The position numbers were made by a program, and so were the translations under genes. Positions 22,580 to 34,189 of a stretch of 64,000 nt of DNA are shown in pieces; position 1 is the stretch's first letter, and every line of letters begins with the position of its first letter. Under the pieces are notes generated by a model. That model did not search any database. It had not been told where the DNA came from and was given only the letters and a program-made list of their open reading frames with translations. Source of the stretch: Merluccius polli (lineage: Eukaryota > Chordata > Actinopteri > Gadiformes > Merlucciidae); contig JAOPHQ010002885.1 of assembly GCA_030340625.1 (NCBI GenBank), forward strand, positions 93,250-157,249, read 5' to 3'.

Positions 22580-23280
22580 GAGACAGTGGGAGGAAAATTA
22601 AACTGCCAAATTTGTTTTCATTGGTTCCGGGGATCTCTTCAGGGACTTGGAAGCTTTTAATTGTGTTCAGTGAGTAGAAATTTGTTGGGCTGCTTACCAA
22701 TGACAAAAACAGTCATCTCCTTTTTTTTAACTCCCATTTTGTCCTAGTGAGAGACCAGGCTTTTAAATGGAATAGACATGATCCTTAAGTAAAGTGTTGA
22801 AAGTCCCAAAACCGAGCCTCTGTTATTTACTTTGCGGGAACATTGTTGTTGTCGTGTTGTTTTCTTCCCTTAATTGTTACTTGTCGAAAAAATATGGAGC
22901 TCCTCATGGGGCTCTTACAGCAGTGTTAATGAATCCAGTGCTGCGCTGAACCCAAAAACTCCTGTTCAGGGTTTCCAATTGTGTTGTTAAATATTGAGTA
23001 GCAGAGTAAAAGTACCCAACTAAAACATGACTTTACTTGATTCCGGAGTAAGTGAATACAATGGCGTCCTCTGGAGAAAACCAAGGAACAAATCAAAAGG
23101 AGCTCATATATGATTTACCAGCCGTTCCATCACTCAACAAAACATGATCTGCCAGAACAGAAAACACAAAATCCTTCCCTCTTCCCTCCCTTCCTATAGT
23201 CTTGTCCTTTTTTTTGTCTCGGATTGTCTTTTATTTTTTTAATTTTTTTTTTGGGGGGGGGCACATTTTTTCCAGTGTGT
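22580..23280. other. Non-coding sequence
   Basis: AT-rich DNA with T-runs and a G9 run at about 23253-23261. No repeat family or gene is recognised. Confidence 0.45.
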
Positions 23281-23600
23281 CAAAACAAGCAAAGGCTACA
23301 TGGAAACGCCGGCCCTGTGTAAATATTTATGATGTAACATCTCCATGTGAATAGACTTTCCACGCAATCCATCCATCATTACGGGCGTATCGTGAAAGCC
23401 CACCTCCCAGTGGCAGCTCAGGCTCGCAGGCAGCTTAGACAGCAGCGGCGTGTCCCTCTTGTATTCAAAGTATTTGTTTTTCCATTGACTCGGGGCAGCC
23501 CAGCTGTGAGGGCATTTCATGTGTCAGCCCGTCTGTTCTCATTCAGGGGCCACTTCAAAGCCCCATCTCGGACCATTGTCTGGATGACGTGGCACCGCGG
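23281..23600. promoter_or_regulatory. Candidate conserved non-coding element
   Basis: A 300-bp non-repetitive block open on both strands over long stretches (126 codons plus at 23347-23727, 74 codons minus) without a recognisable domain. AAATATTTATGATGTAACATC near 23320 and TTTCCATTGACTCGG near 23478 stand out from the poly-A/T flanks. An exon of an unrecognised gene is possible but no convincing splice pair was found. Confidence 0.28.
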
Positions 23601-24413
23601 ACCCCCCCGAAAAATGAAAGCCCAAACTGAAAAAAAAAAAAAAGAACGGACGCAGGTCAAATTACGGCAGTTGTGCCTCGAAATGTTTTGTTTTCATGTT
23701 AGAAAAAAAATGAGTTACTCAGTTTGAGAGTTCCCTTCAGCTTTTGTGATTTTTCGGTCTGTCACTCCTCCACTTTTGTTTAACTCCTCTTTGGAAGAAA
23801 AAAAAAGGAAAAAAGGATTTGTAGGCTTGCCAAACAAACAACCGGCTGCAAGTTGAATCTTGTTGTTTTTTTTCTTCTTCTGCTCTTACAAAATGTACAA
23901 CTCATCGATACTGGAGGAAAAATGTCAAATAGTTTTGATTTGGATACAACTTGGAACAGGGTGGAGTTGGTAGCGTAGGGCCTTGGGTATTCTGGAGGTA
24001 TTTCTCTGCCATGAATAGGACTTGAGGACAGGTTTAGGAGTCGAGCGGCGCTGTCAGGGCCTGCGCGTAATTCTTTGACTTGTGCAACTGTTTGACATGT
24101 AAAACATGCCAGGATTGGGTAGATGCTGTAGCCCTCACCGGCTGTGTGTGTGTGTTTTTCATTGCTCCGAGGCTCTGAGAATGGGCTGGTGCAGCAGACT
24201 TATGATGCATAAGTTGATGTGTTTGTGGAAGTAGGTAAGTCTTACTTAAGTGGATTACAAGGTTTTAGGCTTTTCTCCTTGCACAACTTATCGGCGCAAA
24301 ATAAGGCGTTACAGACAGTTGGCTGAAATATTGCCACCCAGACGCTCATAACGCTATCATGAGCCACAGCGGAGTGCTGAAATGTGATTAATACATCACC
24401 AATTTGACAGACG

Positions 24414-24415
<2 letters not shown>
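23601..24415. other. Non-coding sequence with A-runs
   Basis: A-runs at 23629-23643 and 23799-23815 are followed by unique-looking DNA. TG-rich GTGTGTGTGTTTT lies near 24145. Nothing further is recognised. Confidence 0.45.
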
Positions 24416-24450
<35 letters not shown>

Positions 24451-24461
24451 GGGGGGGGGGG
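24416..24461. repeat. Compound (TG)16 and G14
   Basis: A TG dinucleotide repeat passes without a break into a 14-nt G run. The same TG-then-G arrangement recurs at 39754-39825, 42716-42755, 42808-42874 and 58195-58240. Confidence 0.95.
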
Positions 24462-24967
24462 TTGTCTCAGACTCTGAGAAGGTAATATGGATTATTACAA
24501 CGGGTTCGTAGAGCTCAACACCGCCAAGCAAGTTTATCCATTTATCTCCAATGATGAGACTCCTTTTGTGTTGTAGAGCATTGTAACTATCTATCTAAAT
24601 AACAAAAGATATCGCTCGCAGCGCCACAATCACCGGCGGCGTTGCCGTCGCGGCGCCGTTAATACTCTCGGGAGGGGAGAGCGAGAGGCAGCAACTTGGA
24701 ACTGGGGGGATGAAAGTCCATCGGAAGCTCATCAGCATTAGGCTGGGAGGCTGGATGTCAGTTGGTTTGCCTGTTTTTTTTAATTTTTTTATCTTTCCCT
24801 GTTCTGTGATATATCTGATTACCTGCAAAATAAAAAATGTGGCCCCTGTTTTGTTCAATTACAGTTGGTTGAGAGCTGAATGATGCAATTTATCCTTTGA
24901 GAGCTTATTTTTGTGTGTGATATGTGCGCTCATGTCCATGTGTCCCTCGGTGTGTTGGTGTGCGCCT
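24462..24967. other. Non-coding sequence with CpG patch
   Basis: 24610-24665 is CG-rich (CACCGGCGGCGTTGCCGTCGCGGCGCCGTTAA) next to an AT-rich GATATATCTGATTACC stretch near 24810. This resembles the arrangement at 19.4 kb. A minus-strand frame of 87 codons shows no domain. Confidence 0.4.
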
Positions 24968-25170
24968 GTGTGTGTGTGTGTGTGTGTGTGTGTGGCGCTC
25001 GGGTTGGCTTTGAATGGTACATGTTGAATAAATGCCATTTTTCTCTCGTTTTGAGTGCCTCTTTTCTCTCTGTGGATCCATTCAGGCTTTCAATACCTTT
25101 TCTCTCCCCTCCTCCTCCTCTCTCCCCCTCCTCCTCCTCTCTTTCCCCTCTCTCTCTCTCTTTTTTTTCT
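24968..25170. repeat. (TG)13 and CT/TCC tract
   Basis: (TG)n lies at 24968-24994, and a pyrimidine-rich tract of CTCC and CTCT units at 25095-25170. Non-repetitive DNA lies between. Confidence 0.9.
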
Positions 25171-25330
25171 CCGCAAGCATGGGGTTTTACTTTACTCCTT
25201 TGTCATCCTAATTGATTGCATTAACCTTTTGAGTATTGAATTTCCTGTGCATCACGCCGAGCACAATGTGGAATATTATCATAATCCGTCCAAGTAATGG
25301 ACACAGGGCAATCAACAATGCTTTAGGAAA
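25171..25330. promoter_or_regulatory. Candidate conserved non-coding element
   Basis: Contains CCTAATTGATTGCATTAACC at about 25208-25227, GAATATTATCATAATCC near 25271 and CAAGTAATGG near 25290, with no simple repeat. The tight group of TAAT-containing sites suggests a homeodomain-bound enhancer; conservation is untested. Confidence 0.35.
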
Positions 25331-26482
25331 AGTACATCTTTGAAAGATGGAGCGTCGTATTATTTTCAGTCCAAAGACTTGGAAAAAGGCTGGCGGAGTG
25401 GCGAGAGAGCATGGGGAGTATAGTAACTTTGAGGGAATAAGTGAATTCTTGTTCTCGTTTCTGCGGTACGGTAAGGTAAAAAAAAGAAAAACCCACTTGA
25501 GAAGGACTGCTTTGACCTGTGTCGTTTTAAAATGGAGTCAAGAGCCGTAAAGGGTGTTTTTAATACTCCTCACCCAGAGAGTGAATGCAGGGCTTGCATG
25601 AGCTTGTGTGGAGATACTCTGCCAGCTCTAACTCTTGAAAAAAAGAGCCAGAATTGGCACACATCAATCCCTCAATGAACCATAATTCAAGATGTGTATT
25701 TGATAAAATATGTTTCATTCGGCGTGTCTGTCATTATGTTATTCACATACACAAATCTTATTTCTTAATGATTTTTGTAAAATAATTTCAGAAATGTTAT
25801 TTATAAATAAGAATTTATAAAAACAATTGGTGTAGACACTTCTTATTCGAATATCTATATACACACAGGTACACACAAAAAGGTAATACAAAAGGTACAC
25901 AGTCACAGTGTGGCACACTTATTGTGTGCAGATTTTGACGATCTAAGATGTCCTCATGTGCTAAGATCATCACCGTGATCATAACGAGGATTAACATTAC
26001 ATATTTGGCCAAGGTGATTTCTTAGTTTTTGTTAGCAAGGTAAATCTAACAGCTAATGTAAACCTAGCTTGTGTCAAATAGGTTCTGATTTGACTTAAGG
26101 GGCTAGCCTACTACTGTTTGCGGGCCATGTGTGTTTAGAAATATATCACCCTTCAACAACTCATGTGCACTCACCTTGTAAACAGCTGGAGGGCAACGCG
26201 AGAGAACGTTACACACTGCTATCGGTGAATATATACTTTGGTTCATACGTCACACATGGCGGCAAAGCCGACGGCAGGGAAGTTTCAGTCGTTACCGACC
26301 TCTGAGACGTTTGTTTCGAATGTGGCTGCTGTCATTCTCTGGGTAATATTTTCTCCCAGGAGAATGTCGTTTTAAGTTAAAGGATCAGCTAAGCCCTTGA
26401 GCTATTGAACCCCTACTGTACCGCGTAATTTAATCCCTCATCCCTTTACACGCTTTACATTTGCCTCTTTCAGTTTAGGAGC
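25331..26482. other. Non-coding sequence
   Basis: AT-rich and unique-looking, with short (CA)-like stretches near 25858-25900. No recognised gene or transposon. Confidence 0.45.
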
Positions 26483-26506
26483 GGGGGGGGGGGGGGGGGG
26501 GGGGGG
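26483..26506. repeat. 24-nt G run
   Basis: Uninterrupted guanine homopolymer. Another G run of 21 nt is at 27312-27332, so the MITE between them is bracketed by two similar tracts about 800 bp apart. Confidence 0.95.
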
Positions 26507-26765
26507 CAGCACTGCTGTGCATGTAGAAAATGTTCATTATGAAACTTTACACAGACTTTTCCGATTTGCTAAAGGTTGTGTATCTCCTTGATGGAGATTT
26601 AGACTGGGACAAAACTGCAGCAGATGCTCAAATAAGAGCCATGAACCACAGCCACCCAATGCTTATCCTCACCCTAACCCAGAGGCCAGTTCAGTGTTGA
26701 GTTGAGTTTTATCTCAACACCACAGTGGTAAAGGACAACATTTGAAAATATAGGTTCTACGTATG

Positions 26766-27265
26766 TAATGTTGCATTCATGTGGTGTCAGAATAATCAGA
26801 AAAATGAGTTCCAGACTGGGAAAATTCACGTGAACGCGACTGTGAACGCCACCTCAAAGTACTCGGAAATGAAAAATGTACACGACTTGCCGACTTGTGA
26901 CGTCATATACGCAGAAACATGGTGGACGAAAGTAATTGTTTGGTTGATGGTAAGATATTTTTTATTAAGCTATATGGTATTAGGTTAACCATTGGTTGCT
27001 GTAGAGTGACCTAGATTAGCTAGAAAAGGTTTTTATTAGCATTAACCCTGATAAGTCAGGTAAAGCCATATGTAAGCGGTTTTAGGGTATGCACTGGTGA
27101 AGCAAATATGTAAATGCTCTGAGCAATAAAATACAACACATCTTCTTTGTAGATGTTTTTTTTTACATTACGACGTAAAAGCTCATGAACACACAAATGT
27201 CGGATCGACAATTTTCCAACCTCGGAAAATTGGGACCATCCAAGGAGCACACGAATGCTGCATTA
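26766..27265. mobile_element. Inverted-repeat MITE, about 500 bp
   Basis: The left end TAATGTTGCATTCATGTGGT at 26766 is matched by the reverse complement of the right end (TAATGCAGCATTCGTGTGCT, ending at 27265). Further in, GGGAAAATTCACG on the left and a CCGAGGTTGGAAAATTG-like reverse complement on the right keep partial symmetry. The interior has CCGACTTGTGACGTCATATACG near 26899 and no coding frame. It resembles non-autonomous DNA transposons common in fish. No clear target-site duplication was found, so the ends are approximate. Confidence 0.7.
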
Positions 27266-27311
27266 TACCCAGTACACTTTTAAAGGCTCAATGTTTGTCT
27301 GGGGTAGAGCA

Positions 27312-27332
27312 GGGGGGGGGGGGGGGGGGGGG
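27312..27332. repeat. 21-nt G run
   Basis: Uninterrupted guanine homopolymer shortly downstream of the MITE. Confidence 0.95.
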
Positions 27333-29222
27333 TTGTGTCACTTAAATAACTCTGATCAACCTTGAGCTCTGGGTATTAGAGACGGCAAATCTGCATGGAC
27401 AACTGGGACAGTTGGAAAAGGACACCACACCACCAGTGCACAACGTTGCCATTCAGACGTGAATACTAGTTTATGCTAGTTTACGCTATGTTGCCCAACT
27501 GAAGATTTTATCATCAGAATAGGAATATTACGGCTATAAGTGGTTATACATCATTGGCTATAATTGGAGAAAACAACAACATAGCGTTAGCCATAAATAT
27601 TACACAGCAATTGCGGGGGAATAATTTGTTTTAGTTTGGCTCCACTCATTAGATGACTAAATGGAACGTAATGTTACAAAACATAATGGGGCTGTATCTA
27701 TATGCATGCCTACATATGTTCCCACAGTAAGCCATTTGGCTTTGAGTAATGTTAACACATCTGTCTTTTGTTTCACTTTAAACTCGAGCATAAAGGAATT
27801 AAAGTAATTGATTGTTGTGCAACAGACACAGAAAAAATGTTTTCCATGGCAACAGCAAGTACTGTCGAGGGCACTTTGATGTATTGAAGCAAAACAGCCA
27901 GTAATTCACGTCAACTCTATTATATTTTTCCGGTTCAAACAGGGAAAAAATCAATTAAATCAGGCTTTTATGCATAGGCCGATGCTCGTTTTGATCAATA
28001 TTGTACACGGGGATAGAATCGAATGGAACCATCGGGATTGGCTTAAACCAGGTTATTCAACGATACAAAAGCTACTGTTTCTATTTTTATCTTTTTAAAG
28101 GGGCATGTTTATTTAGATATATAATCTGGCACATTCACCTGTTTTATTGATCACAAAGGAATCATGCTACGTGGGTCAAAATATAGGCCAAGGGCAGCCA
28201 CGAGCGCAAAGCCTAATCCTGTCCATCTTTTATATTCCATCAGGCGCTACTGGTATTCCACTGGGAACCTGGGTGCTCTGAGCATATGGAAACTAAGGGC
28301 CTTTCGCTCAATTATACAAGCCCATTGAGTTGCAGAATATTGACATAACTCTCTATCCTGAAAATGTCATGAATGAGGAGCAACTTGACCAGTAAAACAT
28401 GCTTTAATGTGAACACAAGATGCACAAGCGACACATTTGGGCGACGCTCTTTAGGTCAAGGTTCAATGGGTTCAAAGTGTGCATCCTTGTGCACACGAGC
28501 GCTTTGCCGTCCCTAAAATGTGTTTCCATTTCCTGCATGTTTATGACATGTTTGTGACGGTCTCTACTGTTGGCTGTATAGTTTCAGCTGGATTAACACT
28601 CATTCAAAACTTGAATCACTTAAATAACTGACATCCTTTCTTTTGAACTTTTCAAAAGCAAGATTAACAGATACATTAACACGTTTCAAACCAAACACCA
28701 TTTTTGTTACTGTGTCTCATCTGAAAAGGTGTGGAGAGTTATGACAGATCTTGGTTTCATCATTCATAGTTTTGCGAAAGAAAGAAAGAATGAGGCGGGA
28801 TTTTTGAAACATTTATTTACGCAACTGCCATTTGGGTGCTCTTGTTTCCTGGCACTGGCTGACCCGCGCAGCTGTCGCAGAAAATCACACAAGTTGTGCT
28901 TCTCTTGCAACTCATCCATCTCAAATATTACATGACGATAAACACGATACAAGAAGGAGTTCCAGGAGCTGCCACTCTCTGGCAAGCTGTGGGTCAAGGG
29001 GGTAAGGGGGTGGCAGTGAATTCCTTATGAATTGATCGTATTTCAAGTACGCAAGTAAACGGTAGCGACCCCAAAATACACTTTTCCCCCGATGTGTGCC
29101 TTTCTTTGGTGCAGTCTCCTTTAAGTGTCTCTGTCCCGTTGCCCTTTTCAACAGCAAATATAGCAACGATGCTCATTGATCTAATCTGGTTACCGCAGAA
29201 AACCCCAGTCCTCCTCCCCACC
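27333..29222. other. AT-rich non-coding sequence
   Basis: About 1.9 kb with almost no simple repeats, the longest such stretch in the first half. GGAATTAAAGTAATTGATTG at about 27795-27814 and AAATCAATTAAATCAGGC near 27947 are homeodomain-type clusters. Short frames (68-95 codons) at 28.7-29.3 kb have no domain. Good place to test for conserved elements. Confidence 0.45.
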
Positions 29223-29232
29223 CACCCCCCCC

Positions 29233-29266
<34 letters not shown>

Positions 29267-29784
29267 CCTACCTCTCTCCACCTCCCTTGCTCGCTCTACC
29301 CCCCATCTGCCCTGACCTACATGGTGGTCACATGGTCCCGGCTCCCTGGCTCGGCATTTTATGAGGAATCTGCAGGAGCTGAAGCTGCAGGGTTTTAGCT
29401 GTTAGCCCTGCATGGGCTTCCACCAATCAGGTGCTGTTACGTCAGTGCTGTTGCACACACACACACACACACACGCGCGCGCACGCTGTGCAGAGGGTAT
29501 CCCCCTGTCTGACCGCAGGCACGCACATGCAACACACACACGAGCACATGCCACACACACACACACACACACGGTGTGAGAGTCACAGTTGTCGCTCACC
29601 CTTTTGGTTATCTCTATTCCCTTCCTATTTTCACACTGTTTCTCTCTCCCTCTCTCTCTCTATCTATCTCTATTGCTATCCCTGGCTCTCTCCGCACCTT
29701 TCTCCTCTTCCTCTCTCCCCCCCACTCTCTTACTTCCCTGCCCTCCCCTTAGTCTCTCTTCCTGTCCCTGTCCCTGTCCCTCAC

Positions 29785-29841
<57 letters not shown>

Positions 29842-29959
29842 TGTTCTTCTCTCTCTCTGTCTCTCTATCTCCTCAGTCTGATTGGATGGAGCAGTAGCTG
29901 CCACAACTCTGACTTTGGGGAGGTGATTGGGGAGTGGATTCTCTTCATCCACTTCCCTG

Positions 29960-30008
<49 letters not shown>

Positions 30009-30183
30009 TGTTGACTTAACTTGTCTCAGAAATGGACCCTGATCTGAGCTTCACCACCAACGAGAGTTAGCGTTAGCGGCTCAATGCTAGCGCTAAGATG
30101 AGCCGCGCAAAACTTGGCGTCCTGACCGCTCGCTCGTCTGCTCGCTCTGTCGCTCACCACCACTGCCTGGTGCTGAGGGTTTC

Positions 30184-30225
<42 letters not shown>
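29223..30225. repeat. Dense CT, CA and TG microsatellite cluster
   Basis: (CT)n at 29230-29280, (CA)n/(CG)n at 29453-29484, CA at 29537-29572, CT-rich DNA at 29640-29760, tandem CCCTGTCCCTGT units near 29761-29781, (CT)n at 29790-29838, (TG)23 at 29965-30010 and (CT)n at 30181-30225. A 203-codon frame through it is repeat-derived. 29880-29960 and 30030-30180 are non-repetitive; the latter contains overlapping GTTAGCGTTAGC and GCTAGCGCTAAG motifs. Confidence 0.92.
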
Positions 30226-30227
<2 letters not shown>

Positions 30228-30520
30228 TGCCCCCCCCTTATCTATTTTTTTTAGCTCTGTGACCGAGTCCCCTTCACACTGCTGTCTGCCTATACATTTT
30301 CTGCTGCCCTTGCTATTCAGCCAATTACACCAAAAGAGCTTTAGTGATTTTTTTTCTTCCACCTTCCTCCGGGTGGGGATGTTTATTTATTTATATATTT
30401 ATTTTGTTATTTATTTATTTGGTTATTTCACAGGCGAATGGCACGCATCACTGAAGGTTAAAAAAATTGCTGAATTTCATAGTGCTTATAATGTCAACTT
30501 TGTCAACTCTATCTATGGAT
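30226..30520. other. Mixed sequence with TTTA repeats
   Basis: (TTTA)n-like DNA lies at 30380-30422. The rest is non-repetitive. No gene. Confidence 0.5.
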
Positions 30521-30563
30521 GGACCAATCAATAGAAGCCAGCTTTGTGTTTTGCTAAAACAGA

Positions 30564-30596
<33 letters not shown>

Positions 30597-31080
30597 AACA
30601 AATATAAAAGTAATAGAGTCACTTTGACTGTTGCCTTTCAATTTAGACTCATTCTTATTGGCATTAAAAAGATGCACTGGAAGATGAAGAAAGAAACAAA
30701 TTTGAGATGGGTAATGCGATTATCACGAGTACCCAGCATGCTTTGGTGAACACAGCCAGTTATGCCACCTTTGGGTACATTTTGTCTCAGGTTACTCAAA
30801 TTGTCTTTTCTTTCCAAGTTTCAAGGAACCTTTGAACCCAGAACAAAGAGCAAGTGTCATATTGTCCTTGTTTGAAGTGGTCTGCCTTGGAAATGGTTTC
30901 TGGAAGAGCTGACATTGGTAGACATGTTGAAATAATATTTATGCACTAATCCCAACCTTACCTCTAGGACGTAAAACCGTCAAAGTGACTCTATTACTTT
31001 TATATTTGTTGTGTGTGTGTGTGTGTGTGTGTGTGTCTCTGTTTTAGCAAAACACAAAGCTGGCTTCTATTGATTGGTCC
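30521..31080. mobile_element. Foldback element whose arms carry complementary microsatellites
   Basis: The left arm 30521-30629 starts GGACCAATCAATAGAAGCCA, continues through AGCTTTGTGTTTTGC and a (CA)n tract, and ends AGTAATAGAGTCACTTTGAC. The right arm 30979-31080 is its almost exact reverse complement, with (TG)n in place of (CA)n. The 350-bp interior has no coding frame. Near-identity of both arms, flanks included, implies a recent inverted duplication or a long-terminal-inverted-repeat transposon. No obvious target-site duplication is seen. Confidence 0.85.
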
Positions 31081-31107
31081 GTGTATCCTCCAAACTGGCT
31101 CTAGTTT

Positions 31108-31109
<2 letters not shown>

Positions 31110-31165
<56 letters not shown>
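31110..31165. repeat. (TA)27 microsatellite
   Basis: Uninterrupted TA dinucleotides immediately before a hAT-like element; TATATATAT resumes at 31500 after that element, so the transposon seems to have inserted into the repeat. Confidence 0.95.
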
Positions 31166-31168
<3 letters not shown>

Positions 31169-31499
31169 GGCTGGGCTATATGGCCAAAATCTTTTATCTT
31201 GATATAGCATGTTTTCTGGTAATTCAATAAATAAATAGTCTATATAAAATAACCACATGGTAAAGCCTATTTTTTATACTCCTGTTTGAAGACATGACAA
31301 GTTAAAAGTACTGAGTATTTTCTCAATGTTTTCATCACGTTGCTATAATGCAGCCTTTAAAACAGGAAAAGACAACACTTATGCCATATCACGATATTAC
31401 GATATCCAAAGACGTTCTAGGTACGATATCAATATGTAAGACGATATCTAGTCTCGTATCACGATATTGATATAATGTTGATATATTGCCCAGCCCTAA
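31166..31499. mobile_element. hAT-like MITE, 334 bp, inserted in (TA)n
   Basis: Perfect 11-bp terminal inverted repeats, TAGGGCTGGGC at 31166 and GCCCAGCCCTA ending at 31499, flank an AT-rich interior carrying several ACGATAT/CGATATC units (31390-31480). ATATATAT lies on both sides, consistent with an 8-bp target duplication typical of hAT elements, although the TA repeat makes this ambiguous. There is no coding capacity. I recognise this end sequence as common in fish genomes; the superfamily is inferred. Confidence 0.85.
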
Positions 31500-33000
31500 T
31501 ATATATATGGTTGGTTTTATATACATAGTTTGACTTATTTAGTTATTTTCCCACTTTCAAGCATTAGACATTGTTAGGGTACAAGTTCAGGCAATCCTAC
31601 CAATTCAGTTATTCCTACTGTATTCAAACAGATTACGTTTTATCTTTCCTACTGAATAGCCGTTGCAGATCTAAATCCTTGATATTAATAAACTTCTTTG
31701 TCCACCCATAACTGCCTACCTCCATGCTAATCGCAACGCATTTAATAATTGGTTTAGCGGTACACAAACACACACCTCAGTCATCCCACACAATACACAC
31801 TGCAGTAGGATCTCATGACACACAACACCTGCTCCTCTCAGCCATGTAGTAGTCGTTCGATTTTCATCGCGACAGCATGCACTTCAGGATCCGTTCCATA
31901 CTGTATAATGCATGACCAGAAGGCTGCAAAAGGTCACGGCAGAACAATAAATCGAACAGTGAATATTGCCCACATCGACACAACAGAAACAAAACTGTTT
32001 GTAAACTAAAAATCTGATCGGAGCGGATGTGCGACTTGAGATCTTAGGAGAGGAATCGTTGCCGATTGTGGATTGGGTCGCGTATTTCACCGCAAGGGTG
32101 CGAAATAGTCTAGCCCTCAAGCTCATTGTCACCAAAATAAACTCATCACCAGAAAGCTTTTGTTCGTCTCTCTCTCTCTCTCTCTTTCTCTGCCTTGCTG
32201 TCTTTCCTGGGTCCTCTCTCTCCCTCTCATGAAAAATAGACAAAGAAAACCAGAAGTTACACAAGTGATAATTGTGCATAAAAGAAGCAACACCACAAAC
32301 AGGCAGTGTTCCCAAACAAAGCAGCGAGTGAGACAGAAAGGAAGGGGTTTGCTAAACGCCAGCGGTGCTAGCCCCACCACGCCCAGCGGTGGGAACGGAA
32401 AACTAAAACTGCTTAATGTGAGAAAATCAACACCAAAACACTCAGAGGAGGGAACGGTAGAGTTAGGATCCTGAAAGATTCATGCCTCCATTTTATTTAT
32501 AATTTGTTTTCTTTTGCTTATTAGAATGGAAAAGGCAACTGAATATTTGATGAACGCCGCCCTGAACCAAGGAAGTTGTCTGCAGTAAGACAAAAAAAGA
32601 AAAGGAAAATATGCAACAACAACAAAGAAATTAATTTTGCAAAGTTTGCGTTTGTGAAGTAAACTATCATACCAACTGATTTGTACCAATGGCTTTTTTT
32701 TGTATTGTGTGCATGAGAGGGCTTGGCGGTGGGTTGGTGGTATTTGGGTGGAGGGTGGTGAAGGGGGGAAGAGGACATATCTATGTGCAGGTTGTGTTGA
32801 GCTCTATTGAGGCTAGCCCATGCCGTCCATATATGCACAGTGCTCAGTGCTGCGCTCTTCTCCGTGTGCAGAACACCATCTGCATTTTGCTGTTAACGCG
32901 TCTTCACATCCGATGGAGGATTAGCGGAAAATCCCCAGGTTTTTTTTCAACCGGTTGACAAATATCAGATTTGTCTCTAAAAAATTAGCTCCATCCATAT
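31500..33000. other. Non-coding sequence
   Basis: Short CT repeat at 32168-32183, then unique-looking DNA. Frames of 143 and 105 codons on the minus strand have no domain. A T8 run lies at about 32940-32948. Nothing recognised beyond this. Confidence 0.45.
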
Positions 33001-34189
33001 CTCCCCGCCATATGACACACAGAAAAGATTACCGCTAATACCCAGCCAGCTTGAGTATGGAAAAAGCAGATTAAAGTTTCAGTTTGGTCATATTTACTGA
33101 GCCTCTTGAAGTATTAGGGCCGCCTACGTTGCGCACTCGAAAAAAGACCTCTCCACTAAGAGCCCTGGCACAAGCACCCATACCTTCTTCTCCGTGAAGT
33201 TTCTGTTTTCTTCTTCTCACCTTCCAGGAGCAACAGCATGTCTACCGAACAATTAAGACGTCGTACTCTTCTGCTATATGAATATAATTCATCCACTGCC
33301 CTGCTCAGTGAGGCCGTTGTCTTCCCCCGGTGCCGCGGGGCGTTTGAAGTGACAGAGGGAACTTTTAGGGAAACCGTAAGTGAATAATAACAGCAGCATG
33401 TGCCTATTTACATGGGGCTTTGTAGTCCTCACAGGGCGTTGGGCGGTTGTTTTAGTCACCCACTGGCCACGAGCAGCAGGGGTGGCTGGGAAATAGACCC
33501 GATGGTTGACCTACGACCTCTGCGCTAGCCCATTAGCGGTATGCTGGACGCTAATAGTTACCTAAAAAAAGCATGGATGTGTTAACCTTTTTATTTTTTT
33601 ATTTTTTTTGGGGGGGGGGGGGGGCGGTTGTGACACAGAGCTGAGCTGAAATTCTGTAATTCTGTAAATGAATATCAATATCACGCTCCCGGCTAAATAT
33701 TTATTTTAGAAATGTTCACTTGAAGCAAAACCACCCAGGTGCAAAAGTAAATAAAAACCAATGGAGCGTCCAAACGATTGTTTGCCATCCTCTTTCCATA
33801 CTCAGCCTGTTCAGGTGTCTCTAAAAGCCTCACTTCCCAAAAACAAAACAATATAAAGCCCTTGACCCTCAAGGAGGAGGTCAGCTAGTGACAGATTGTG
33901 GGGCCGGACGTGCATGTCATGCACCTATCAGCATGAATCACATGGGATTTAAACACGGGAGGGCAATACTCCTTAAGCCTCTGCTTACTCAGTCGGTTCT
34001 CCTTCTACCATTTCATCTTGCGTACGTCACACCGATCATCCAGCCATGAACCTCGACTCCCTTGGTCCAGGGGCCCCTGAAGGAACCCCCCCCCCCCCCC
34101 ACACCCCACTTACCGCTACCTGCTGCTGTCCGGGGCCCTGGACCCCCAAGACTGAGGGCCGCTGCCCCGCCCAGAGGTAGCCTCACGAA
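33001..34189. other. Non-coding sequence with G15 and C14 runs
   Basis: 33040-33560 is non-repetitive and may hold conserved elements (CTTGAAGTATTAGGGCCGCC near 33103). A T-rich stretch ends in G15 at 33610-33624. A C14 run lies at about 34087-34101. No gene is recognised. Confidence 0.4.

Noticed and set aside
29431..30042. 203-codon open frame
   Set aside because: Composed of consecutive CA, CT and TG repeats; no unique domain-bearing part.
30032..30070. Short exon starting ATGGACCCTGATCTGAGC after a CTCAG acceptor
   Set aside because: The frame stops after 12 codons and no GT donor lies at a suitable place.
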